From an uncultured Desulfobacterium sp. (GTDB lineage Bacteria; Desulfobacterota; Desulfobacteria; Desulfobacterales; Desulfobacteraceae): a stretch of DNA of 6,672 nucleotides. Made by a program: the position numbers and the translations under genes. The notes under the pieces were generated by a model, which was given only the letters and a program-made list of their open reading frames with translations, ran no database searches and was not told the origin of the DNA. Within the stretch, counting starts at the first letter, position 1; every line of letters begins with the position of its first letter. The DNA lies in NCBI GenBank assembly GCA_937124525.1, contig CAKZLA010000588.1:1-6672 (forward strand). The letters run 5' to 3'. Of this stretch, positions 1-5,855 are shown piece by piece.

Positions 1-50
1 ATTGCAATCGAAATTGCATTGATTTAAAAAGTCAGATTAGCATAATAATA

Positions 51-103
51 AAGCCAGGAAGGCCGGATGTAAGAAATTATATCGGGAATTTCTGGCTTTT
101 TTT
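51..103 (+). terminator. Rho-independent terminator of an upstream gene
   Basis: AAGCCAGGAA at 51-60 pairs with TTTCTGGCTT at 89-98, giving ten pairs with one G-T wobble. A small inner helix (CCGG at 63-66 with TCGG-like bases at 82-85) is possible. The stem runs directly into seven T residues (97-103). This is the classical intrinsic-terminator layout on the plus strand and isolates the cobN unit from whatever lies to the left. Bases 1-50 hold no gene that I can recognise. They contain a short inverted repeat (TGCAAT at 3-8, ATTGCA at 13-18) of unknown meaning. The AAGCCAGGA string superficially resembles a B12 box, but the terminator reading explains it better. Confidence 0.8.
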
Positions 104-105
104 AT

Positions 106-137
106 TTGACATTACAAAATATAAAAATAGATATAAA
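106..137 (+). promoter_or_regulatory. Candidate sigma-70 promoter for the cobN leader
   Basis: A perfect -35 hexamer TTGACA lies at 106-111, just after the terminator, in a very AT-rich stretch. The -10 element is less certain. TAGATA at 128-133 has a 16-nt spacer but a poor match. TATAAA at 132-137 matches well but has a 20-nt spacer. Position and composition fit a promoter that starts transcription near 140-146 and produces a leader of about 400 nt before cobN. Confidence 0.45.
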
Positions 138-273
138 AACATTATTATTACAGTGGGTTGAAAGTGATGCGTGTAAGTTTTCAACAAGCCCGGGCATTTA
201 AGCCACCCTTTTGAATAGCACCTGGCGTTTAAAGGGTACGCAGGGTTTGAGATTTTACTAATGTGTGTAAAAA

Positions 274-355
274 CTGGAAGACAGTCCTGTATCCGGCCAA
301 AGAAGCATGCTGTCTTCCAGGGGGATGTCTCCTGGATATCCGGGGAACGGACCCC
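274..355 (+). promoter_or_regulatory. Perfect 11-bp hairpin followed by alternative pairings
   Basis: CTGGAAGACAG (274-284) is a perfect inverted repeat of CTGTCTTCCAG (310-320) with a 25-nt loop. The 3' arm can instead join TCCAGG (316-321) with CCTGGA (331-336). That second arm can also pair locally (330-335 with 340-345 around an ATAT loop, including two G-T wobbles). The distal arm of that helix (GGGG 342-345) can alternatively pair with CCCC 352-355, just ahead of TTTCT. The helices share bases, so they cannot all form together, as in an attenuator or riboswitch expression platform. The last helix is only four pairs with a short T run, so termination there would be weak. Function is inferred from pairing alone. 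Confidence 0.4.
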
Positions 356-525
356 TTTCTAATAAAAGCATTGTAAAATTGTGTCAATTATCATGGTGTC
401 CTCCCAGGTGGCCGGTATTGCGATAAAGCCCCCAAAATGTGTTGTCCCCGATGACGCAGAATCTGTGCCCCTATTCAAGGTGTGTAGTGCTGTGCGTTTA
501 ACTGCCCGGTCCGTTGCCTAAACTT

Positions 526-532
526 AAAGAGG
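526..532 (+). promoter_or_regulatory. Ribosome binding site of cobN
   Basis: AAAGAGG lies six bases upstream of the ATG at 539 and supports that start. No in-frame upstream start has a comparable site. Confidence 0.7.
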
Positions 533-538
533 TTTATA

Positions 539-3500
539 ATGACAGAAAACAAGAAAGTGAACATCGTGTCCATCATGTGGGGATCGTACCTGCCTGCATT
601 TATCAAGGCGGCTGCAGAAAGCCCACATCTGGAGCTGACAATCTTTTCACACAAGGAAATTGTGAATGATTCCGATGTGCTTGAGGCTTTTTTTCGTGCG
701 GCAAAAACAGCGGATGCAGTGCTTTTCTACTGGACCTATGACGCCTTTTACGAAGAGATCAAGGCAAGGATAGAGGAGATCAATAAAAATGCGATTGTCG
801 TGACCATCTCCTATGATCCGGTGAACTGGGGGATTATTTCCACGGTTTCTCCGTCGGACTGTGCCACAGCCTACGGATATATGGCCGAAGGAGGAACTGA
901 AAATTATAAGCGTCTTATGGAATATACTGCCCATTTTCTGCGGCCTGAAATCGAAGTCCGGGATACTGTTCCCATGCCTTGGCAGGGCATTCTGCTCCCG
1001 CCGGACCTGCATGTCTATGAAACCGTTGAAGCGTATGCGGCCGTCCATCCCTTTGATTATGACACCACCGTGGGAATTCTCTTTTCCCGGCACAGCTTCA
1101 CCAATGGGGATGCCTCCCTGGAAGAGGCGTTTATCAATGCGTTCCAGGAGAGGGGCGTTAATGTATTGCCAGTTTTTTGTAATGGCACACCAGACCCGGA
1201 GGCCGGCTCCCTGGGGCCTATGCAATCGGCTGAGACCTATTTTTTTGATGAAAACGGTAACCCCCTCATCCATGCACTGATCAATCTTCACTTTTTTTTT
1301 CTGGGCCGTGAAAACAGTGATGATGTGAGTGAAACCGGTGTGGCGGCCCAGAGCGTGGCCCTGTTCAAAAAACTGAATGTTCCTGTGTTTAAACCTCTGG
1401 TATCTTATTCTAAAACCGTGGAAGAGTGGAAAGAAGATCCCCAGGGGCTGACGGAGGAGGTCTGCTTTGGCATTGCCATGCCGGAATTTGAAGGCAATAT
1501 CGAGCCCATCATGGTGGCGGCCAGCCGTAAGGTGATTGATGAAAAGACAGACACCTCCTTTGAAATCCGCGAGGTCATACCCGAGCGGGTTCATTACCTG
1601 GCGGACAGGGTAAAGAATTTCATTGAACTTGGCAACAAAAGACCGGAAGAACGAAAAGTGGTCTTTGTCTTTCATAAGAATGAGTGCGCAGGTCTGGAGG
1701 CCAATATCGGAGGGGCCGCCGGTCTTGACTCCGGCGAAAGTGTGGTCAGGATCATGAAGGAGATGGCTGCCAGGGGGTATATTCTAAAGGATATCCCAGA
1801 GTCGGGGGAGGCATTGATGCAGATGATCCTGGACCGAAAGGCCATTGCCGAGTTCCGCTGGACAACAGTGGATGAGATCATCAGCAAAAACGGACATCTG
1901 GCCCTGCTGGACAATGAGATCTATCAACAGTGGTTTGATGCCCTTCCCCAAAAAGCACAGGATGAGATGATTAAAGGGTGGGGACTTCCGCCGGGGGAGG
2001 AGATGAACGGGGTGCCCCCCAGCATGGTCCATGAGGGAAAGCTTGTGATCACAGGGCTTAATTTTGGCAACGTCAATGTGATGATGCAGCCCAAAAGGGG
2101 ATGCGCCGGTGCCAGATGCGACGGGCAGGTGTGCAAGATCCTCCATGATCCGGATATCCCACCCCCCCACCAATACATTGCCACCTACATGTACATGGAA
2201 AAGATATTCAAGGCGGATGTGGTGATCCATGTGGGCACCCATGGAAACCTGGAATGGCTTCCCGGCAAAGGCGCAGGCCTGTCAACTGCCTGCTGGCCGG
2301 AGATCTCCATCGGACGTTTGCCCCATCTCTATATCTATAATTCCGATAATCCGGCAGAGGGGGTGGTGGCCAAGCGTCGCAGCTATGCGGTTACCGTAAA
2401 CCATCTCCAGGCCATGCTCACCATTTCAGATACCTATGAGGGGTTGAAAGACCTGGAAGACCTGCTGAATCAATATCATCAGGCCAGGGATAGAGAGCCT
2501 GCAAGGGCCCATCAGCTCCAGCATCTGATTCAGGAATCCATTGAGATCAACAACCTTAAAAAAGAGGTGGAGGCGGTTGCACCCAAAAATTTTGGTGAGT
2601 TGGTACAGCGTTGCCATGAATTGATCTCATCGGTGAAGAACAGCCAGACCCAGGTGGGCATGCATACCTTTGGCCAAATTCCCGAAGCGGATAAAGCCGC
2701 CGAATATATCAACACGATTTTAAGATTTGACACCAATAACCCTCTGAACAGCCGGAGACTGGTCTTTGAACTTCTGGACGAAGATATTTTTCATGCCCTG
2801 GAGCATCCCGGAGAATATGGAAAGTGCGGCAGGCCCTATTCGGACCTTCTCTTTGAAGCGGACCGAAAAGCCAAGGAGATCATTGACCGGATATTGGCCG
2901 GGGAGGAGGCAGAGGTTATCCTTCTCAGTGAGTTCGGCCGCCTGCCTGCCCCGGATCTCTTTAAACGATTCCGGGATTTTGCAGATCTTGTGGATGATGT
3001 GGCACGCCGTATCCGTGATTCAAAGGAGATTGACTCCCTTCTCAATGCCATGTCAGGGGGGCATGTTCCTGCTGGTCCCTCGGGTTTTATCTCCAGGGGG
3101 CGGTACGATATCCTGCCCACTGGCCGTAACCTGTATAATGTAGATCCCACCCGAATTCCCACAAAGGCAGCCTGGCTGGTGGGGGTCAAGCTTGCCGAGG
3201 CATTGCTGGAACGCTACCAAAAGGAGGAGGGAACCTTTCCCCAGTCCGTGGGCATGGTGTGGTTTGCATCGGATATCATGCGCTCCGACGGAGAGCAGAT
3301 CGGTCAGATTCTGCATCTTTTAGGGGTGCGGCCCCAATGGAAGGCCAATGGGCAGGTGGACGGGTTTGACATTATCCCCATTGAGGAGCTTGGCCGTCCG
3401 CGCATTGATGTCAATATCCGGGTGTCGGGCATTACCCGGGACTGTTTTCCGGATGCGGTGAGGTATGTGGATGAGGCGGTGTGCGCAGTGGCCCTGCTTG

Positions 3501-4441
3501 ATGAGGAGAAAAAGAGCAATTTTATCAGAAAGCATATCCTGGAACAGGCTGCCCGAAAAGGGCTTGATCCTGAAAATAGAGACGAATTCAGAAGGCTCTC
3601 CTTCAGGGTTTTCTGCGCCCAGCCAGGTGTCTACAGGGCCGGGGTCAATCTGGCGGTTTATGCCTCTGCCTGGAAAACCGAGCAGGATTTGGCAGATGTC
3701 TATCTCTTCTGGAACGGGTATGCCTATGGGGCCGGGAAAGATGCCTTTGGGGTAAAAGCCCATCCCGAGCTTGTGGAAAATCTTAAACAGGTACAGGTCA
3801 CCTTTGACAAGCACATTTCCGATGAAACCGATTTTCTGAAATGTTGCGGTTTTTACAGCAATTACGGTGGGATGACCGTTGCGGCCAAGGCCATTTCAGG
3901 GAAAAAGCCCAAAACCTATTACGGAGACACCCGTGATCCGGCCAATGTGTCGGTGACGGACTTTGCCGATGAACTTCGCCGGGTGGTTCGCTCCAAGCTT
4001 TTAAATCCCAAATATATTGAAGGCATGAAACAGCACGGATACAAAGGTGCCGGTGATCTTAACAAGCGCATCGGCCGGGTGTACGGATTCGGGGCCACCA
4101 CCGGAGAGGTGGATAACTGGATTTTCGATGAAATCGCCAAAACCTTTATGCTGGACCCGGAAATGAAGGAATGGTTTGAAAAAGTGAATCCCTGGGCCAT
4201 GGAAGAGATCGGTCGCCGTCTTCTTGAAGCCCAAAGCCGTGAAATTTGGGCACCTGACCCCGAACTTTTAGAGCAGCTCAAGGAGGCCTATCTGGATACG
4301 GAGGCCTGCCTGGAAGATCGCATGGGAGATGTCACAGGAGATTTCCAGGGCGGTGCAGTGGATATTATGACCACTGAGGATGTCGAGTCCTGGAGTGAAA
4401 AGATGAAGGATATCAAAAAGATCATACAGGAGGCGATTTGA
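539..4441 (+). CDS. cobN: CobN-type cobaltochelatase large subunit (class II chelatase)
   Basis: The 1300-residue product has the size and full-length architecture of the CobN/magnesium-chelatase H family. This is the large subunit that binds the tetrapyrrole and carries the metal-insertion site of ATP-dependent cobaltochelatase. Family motifs occur in order: NIGGAAGLD at 389-397, QPKRGC...CKILHDPDIPPPH at about 517-544, the hallmark HVGTHGNLEWLPGK at 564-577 with the conserved His and Glu, GMHTFG at 707-712, GPSGF..RGR.DILPTGRN at 846-864, and KCCGFYSNYGG at about 1101-1111. There is no signal peptide or membrane segment, so it is cytoplasmic. Three cysteines (C522, C527, C532; CX4CX4C) suggest a metal or Fe-S site. 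Anaerobe-type CobN proteins seem to share them, but this is from memory. No CobS/CobT or ChlI/ChlD partner is in the window, and the next genes encode an importer. It may serve B12 synthesis, or may act on an imported tetrapyrrole. The family call is secure; the substrate is not. Confidence 0.93.
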   Translation: MTENKKVNIVSIMWGSYLPAFIKAAAESPHLELTIFSHKEIVNDSDVLEAFFRAAKTADAVLFYWTYDAFYEEIKARIEEINKNAIVVTISYDPVNWGIISTVSPSDCATAYGYMAEGGTENYKRLMEYTAHFLRPEIEVRDTVPMPWQGILLPPDLHVYETVEAYAAVHPFDYDTTVGILFSRHSFTNGDASLEEAFINAFQERGVNVLPVFCNGTPDPEAGSLGPMQSAETYFFDENGNPLIHALINLHFFFLGRENSDDVSETGVAAQSVALFKKLNVPVFKPLVSYSKTVEEWKEDPQGLTEEVCFGIAMPEFEGNIEPIMVAASRKVIDEKTDTSFEIREVIPERVHYLADRVKNFIELGNKRPEERKVVFVFHKNECAGLEANIGGAAGLDSGESVVRIMKEMAARGYILKDIPESGEALMQMILDRKAIAEFRWTTVDEIISKNGHLALLDNEIYQQWFDALPQKAQDEMIKGWGLPPGEEMNGVPPSMVHEGKLVITGLNFGNVNVMMQPKRGCAGARCDGQVCKILHDPDIPPPHQYIATYMYMEKIFKADVVIHVGTHGNLEWLPGKGAGLSTACWPEISIGRLPHLYIYNSDNPAEGVVAKRRSYAVTVNHLQAMLTISDTYEGLKDLEDLLNQYHQARDREPARAHQLQHLIQESIEINNLKKEVEAVAPKNFGELVQRCHELISSVKNSQTQVGMHTFGQIPEADKAAEYINTILRFDTNNPLNSRRLVFELLDEDIFHALEHPGEYGKCGRPYSDLLFEADRKAKEIIDRILAGEEAEVILLSEFGRLPAPDLFKRFRDFADLVDDVARRIRDSKEIDSLLNAMSGGHVPAGPSGFISRGRYDILPTGRNLYNVDPTRIPTKAAWLVGVKLAEALLERYQKEEGTFPQSVGMVWFASDIMRSDGEQIGQILHLLGVRPQWKANGQVDGFDIIPIEELGRPRIDVNIRVSGITRDCFPDAVRYVDEAVCAVALLDEEKKSNFIRKHILEQAARKGLDPENRDEFRRLSFRVFCAQPGVYRAGVNLAVYASAWKTEQDLADVYLFWNGYAYGAGKDAFGVKAHPELVENLKQVQVTFDKHISDETDFLKCCGFYSNYGGMTVAAKAISGKKPKTYYGDTRDPANVSVTDFADELRRVVRSKLLNPKYIEGMKQHGYKGAGDLNKRIGRVYGFGATTGEVDNWIFDEIAKTFMLDPEMKEWFEKVNPWAMEEIGRRLLEAQSREIWAPDPELLEQLKEAYLDTEACLEDRMGDVTGDFQGGAVDIMTTEDVESWSEKMKDIKKIIQEAI
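4428..4433 (+). promoter_or_regulatory. Perfect Shine-Dalgarno at the end of cobN
   Basis: AGGAGG lies within the last cobN codons, nine bases before the ATG at 4443. It is the best ribosome binding site in the window and is the main reason to accept 4443 as a translation start, coupled to cobN termination (TGA at 4439-4441). Confidence 0.7.
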
Positions 4442-4442
4442 A

Positions 4443-5855
4443 ATGCCAGCTCCTATGCCGGCTTATCTGCCAGCTTATCTGTCAGATAATGATGCTTCCA
4501 TCCCAGCGGCCCCTTTCATCCGTGGAAAATTTGTCCGTTGTGCCTGGAGTGGATTCAAACAACAAAAGGTGAAACAGACGGATATGATGAGTTTCGGCAT
4601 CATTCAAAAGTTCTTTACATTTTCTGAGGCCATTCCCAATTTTCAGAGTTTTCTCCAAAAAAAATGTAAAGAGTTTATGGGGGAAGATGAAGGAAGTTTG
4701 AATATTAAGCTCTTTATTTGTCTCATAACGGTATTATATATCGTGATTGGAGGCGGTGCAGCGGGGCGTGCAGAAAGCCGTCAAATCGTGGGGGAAGATG
4801 ATTTTGGCAGAAAGATTGTGCTGGAAAAGCCACCGGAACGGATTATCCTTTTGTCCGGAAGCTCCATTGACCTTATTTATGAGTTGGGAGCAGGAGATAG
4901 GCTGGTAGGTGTCGTTGACACCATCGGCACCTCCTATCCCGAAACCTGTCGTCTATACCCGTCCGTTCTTGAAAAAGAGCGGGTGGGACGGTTCAATGCG
5001 CCCAATATTGAGAAAATCGTCTCCCTTGCACCTGATTTGATAATCCCCTTTGCCTCGTCGGAAACCCCCGGAAAATACACCACTGTTTTTGAAAGAAGAG
5101 ACATGCCCTACGCCGCCTTTGTCTCTGTTGAAAATGTGGCATTTGGCATTGAGCAGATAAAGCGAATGGCAAGCGTTCTGGGCAGAGAAAAAGAGGGCCA
5201 GGCACTGGCGCTGAAAATTAGAAATGAGGTGGATACTTTAAGTAAAAAGATATTGTCAAGGATTAAAGACACCCCGCTGGTTTACTATTGGTGGGGTGTT
5301 CGTAACGGAACCTATGGTGCAAAGGCTGCCATCACCGAACTTATCGAGCTGGCCGGCGGTGTTAATCTGGCGGGACAATTTGATACGCAGTACATGGAAC
5401 TCTCCCCTGAATATGTCATTGCCAGTGATCCTGATGTGATCGTGATCTCCTATTGGAGAGAAGACCAGAGGGAAGAACGGATGGCGGCCTTGAAAAAAAG
5501 ACCTGGATTCAGCGGGGTCAAGGCGGTGAAGGAGAACCGGGTCTATACCATAGAGGGACACTATTTCCACACCATAATTCGATTTGCAGAGGCGATCCAA
5601 ACCCTTGCCGAATTTATCCATCCTGGAGTGCTTGGGGATTCAGATCCTACCGGGGTGCCTGGGGGTGCTGATTCTCCCGGAGCCGTTGATATCTCAGAAG
5701 ATGACCTCTCAGAAGATGACCTCCCAGAAGATGACCTCCCAGAAGATGACCTCCCAGGACATGAGCTCTTAGGACATGACCTTTCAGGACATAATGTCTC
5801 AAAACACTCGTCTCGGCTTCAGGTTTCAGATCATTCAGGAGACCTCAGACCATGA
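4443..5855 (+). CDS. Periplasmic substrate-binding protein, BtuF/FecB family, with repeat tail
   Basis: The core (residues about 113-395) is a Peripla_BP_2 (helical-backbone) domain as in BtuF, FecB and FepB. It begins DDFGRKIVLEKPPERII, continues with VSLAPDLII and with a region that precedes the GREKEG helix, and ends in GHYFHTIIRFAEAIQTLAEFIHPG. This family captures corrinoids, heme or metal chelates in the periplasm for a FecCD/BtuC permease. The start is unclear. ATG 4443 has a perfect AGGAGG and follows the cobN stop by one base, but residues 1-85 resemble nothing I know. A signal-like hydrophobic stretch occurs only at residues 90-108. Alternatives are ATG 4677 (residue 79; AAAGAG only three bases away) and TTG 4698 (residue 86), which gives the most normal signal peptide. 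The C-terminal 73 residues are also atypical: four EDDL repeats, then GHEL/GHDL/GHNV units with several His. The ligand cannot be assigned from sequence; the cobN neighbour suggests a corrinoid, another tetrapyrrole or cobalt chelate. Confidence 0.85.
   Translation: MPAPMPAYLPAYLSDNDASIPAAPFIRGKFVRCAWSGFKQQKVKQTDMMSFGIIQKFFTFSEAIPNFQSFLQKKCKEFMGEDEGSLNIKLFICLITVLYIVIGGGAAGRAESRQIVGEDDFGRKIVLEKPPERIILLSGSSIDLIYELGAGDRLVGVVDTIGTSYPETCRLYPSVLEKERVGRFNAPNIEKIVSLAPDLIIPFASSETPGKYTTVFERRDMPYAAFVSVENVAFGIEQIKRMASVLGREKEGQALALKIRNEVDTLSKKILSRIKDTPLVYYWWGVRNGTYGAKAAITELIELAGGVNLAGQFDTQYMELSPEYVIASDPDVIVISYWREDQREERMAALKKRPGFSGVKAVKENRVYTIEGHYFHTIIRFAEAIQTLAEFIHPGVLGDSDPTGVPGGADSPGAVDISEDDLSEDDLPEDDLPEDDLPGHELLGHDLSGHNVSKHSSRLQVSDHSGDLRP
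4461..4489 (+). repeat. 12-bp tandem duplication with overlapping palindrome
   Basis: GCTTATCTGCCA (4461-4472) is followed at once by GCTTATCTGTCA (4473-4484), a tandem pair with one mismatch that encodes AYLPAYLS. The second copy forms a near-continuous palindrome, TTATCTG-T-CAGATAA (4475-4489). The first copy (4463-4469) can pair with the same CAGATAA arm with a 13-nt loop. It lies just after the coupled start at 4443. Role unknown; it could be an RNA hairpin or an operator-like site. Confidence 0.5.
4612..4672 (+). repeat. 12-bp perfect inverted repeat before the internal start
   Basis: TCTTTACATTTT (4612-4623) is a perfect inverted complement of AAAATGTAAAGA (4661-4672), with a 37-nt loop that can form a further CTGA/TCAG helix (4624-4627 with 4643-4646). 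The 3' arm contains AAAGAG, the only Shine-Dalgarno-like string for ATG 4677, so folding of the transcript would hide it. Such a structure is unexpected inside ordinary coding sequence. It supports the idea that 4442-4676 works as a regulatory intergenic region, whether or not it is also translated. No T run follows, so it is not a terminator. Confidence 0.5.
5694..5813 (+). repeat. 15-bp in-frame tandem repeat, eight units, in the binding-protein tail
   Basis: Units 1-2 (5694-5723) are identical TCAGAAGATGACCTC. Units 3-4 (5724-5753) differ only by an initial C. Units 5-8 (5754-5813) drift step by step: CCAGGACATGAGCTC, TTAGGACATGACCTT, TCAGGACATAATGTC, TCAAAACACTCGTCT. The encoded pentapeptides are SEDDL, SEDDL, PEDDL, PEDDL, PGHEL, LGHDL, SGHNV, SKHSS. 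The drift GAAGAT to GGACAT changes Glu-Asp to Gly-His. Because the unit is 15 bp, copy-number changes keep the frame. Degenerate traces (TCAGATCAT, TCAGGAGACCTC) continue to about 5846. Confidence 0.9.
5837..5842 (+). promoter_or_regulatory. Ribosome binding site of the permease gene
   Basis: AGGAGA lies nine bases before the ATG at 5852 and falls inside the last degenerate repeat trace of the upstream gene (TCAGGAGACCTC). With the ATGA stop/start overlap it fixes the permease start. Confidence 0.65.

Larger units (their letters stand above)
140..538 (+). promoter_or_regulatory. Long, structured 5' leader of cobN (no recognised riboswitch)
   Basis: About 400 nt separate the candidate promoter from cobN and contain no convincing gene. 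Hairpins visible by eye are 157-164 with 178-185 (GTTGAAA/TTTCAAC plus a wobble), 205-211 with 231-237 (ACCCTTT/AAAGGGT), and the strong 274-284 with 310-320. A smaller AATTG-TGT-CAATT symmetry lies at 377-389. cobN genes are often under cobalamin riboswitches, so I looked for the B12 box (AGYCAGGAGACCTGCC-like), the GCCACTG core and the GGGAAGG segment. None is present in proper order on the plus strand. The length and hairpins suggest a cis-regulatory RNA of unknown class. Short ATG-initiated ORFs in it (167-214, 261-362, 393-521) lack good ribosome binding sites. Confidence 0.4.

Noticed and set aside
51..70. AAGCCAGGAAGGCCGG as the B12 box of a cobalamin riboswitch
   Set aside because: It lacks the GAGACCTGCC half, the expected upstream core elements are absent from 1-50, and the string is the 5' arm of a clear terminator.
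325..341. Minus-strand CCAGGAGACATCC resembling a B12 box
   Set aside because: The minus-strand sequence before it (340-538) shows no GCCACTG or GGGAAGG core, and there is no minus-strand gene downstream for it to control.
409..421. Possible sigma-54 promoter (TGGCCGG...TTGC)
   Set aside because: The GG and GC doublets are 10 bases apart instead of the required 12.
647..1675. 342-codon minus-strand open frame opposite cobN
   Set aside because: It lies wholly antisense to conserved CobN sequence, has no family-like motifs, and is a codon-bias shadow.
5584..5772. Alternative-frame ORF with SQKMT repeats
   Set aside because: It is the +1 reading of the 15-bp repeat inside the binding-protein gene; the EDDL frame continues the conserved domain and leads into the ATGA overlap.
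5694..5813. CRISPR-like array
   Set aside because: The repeats are contiguous 15-bp coding units without spacers.
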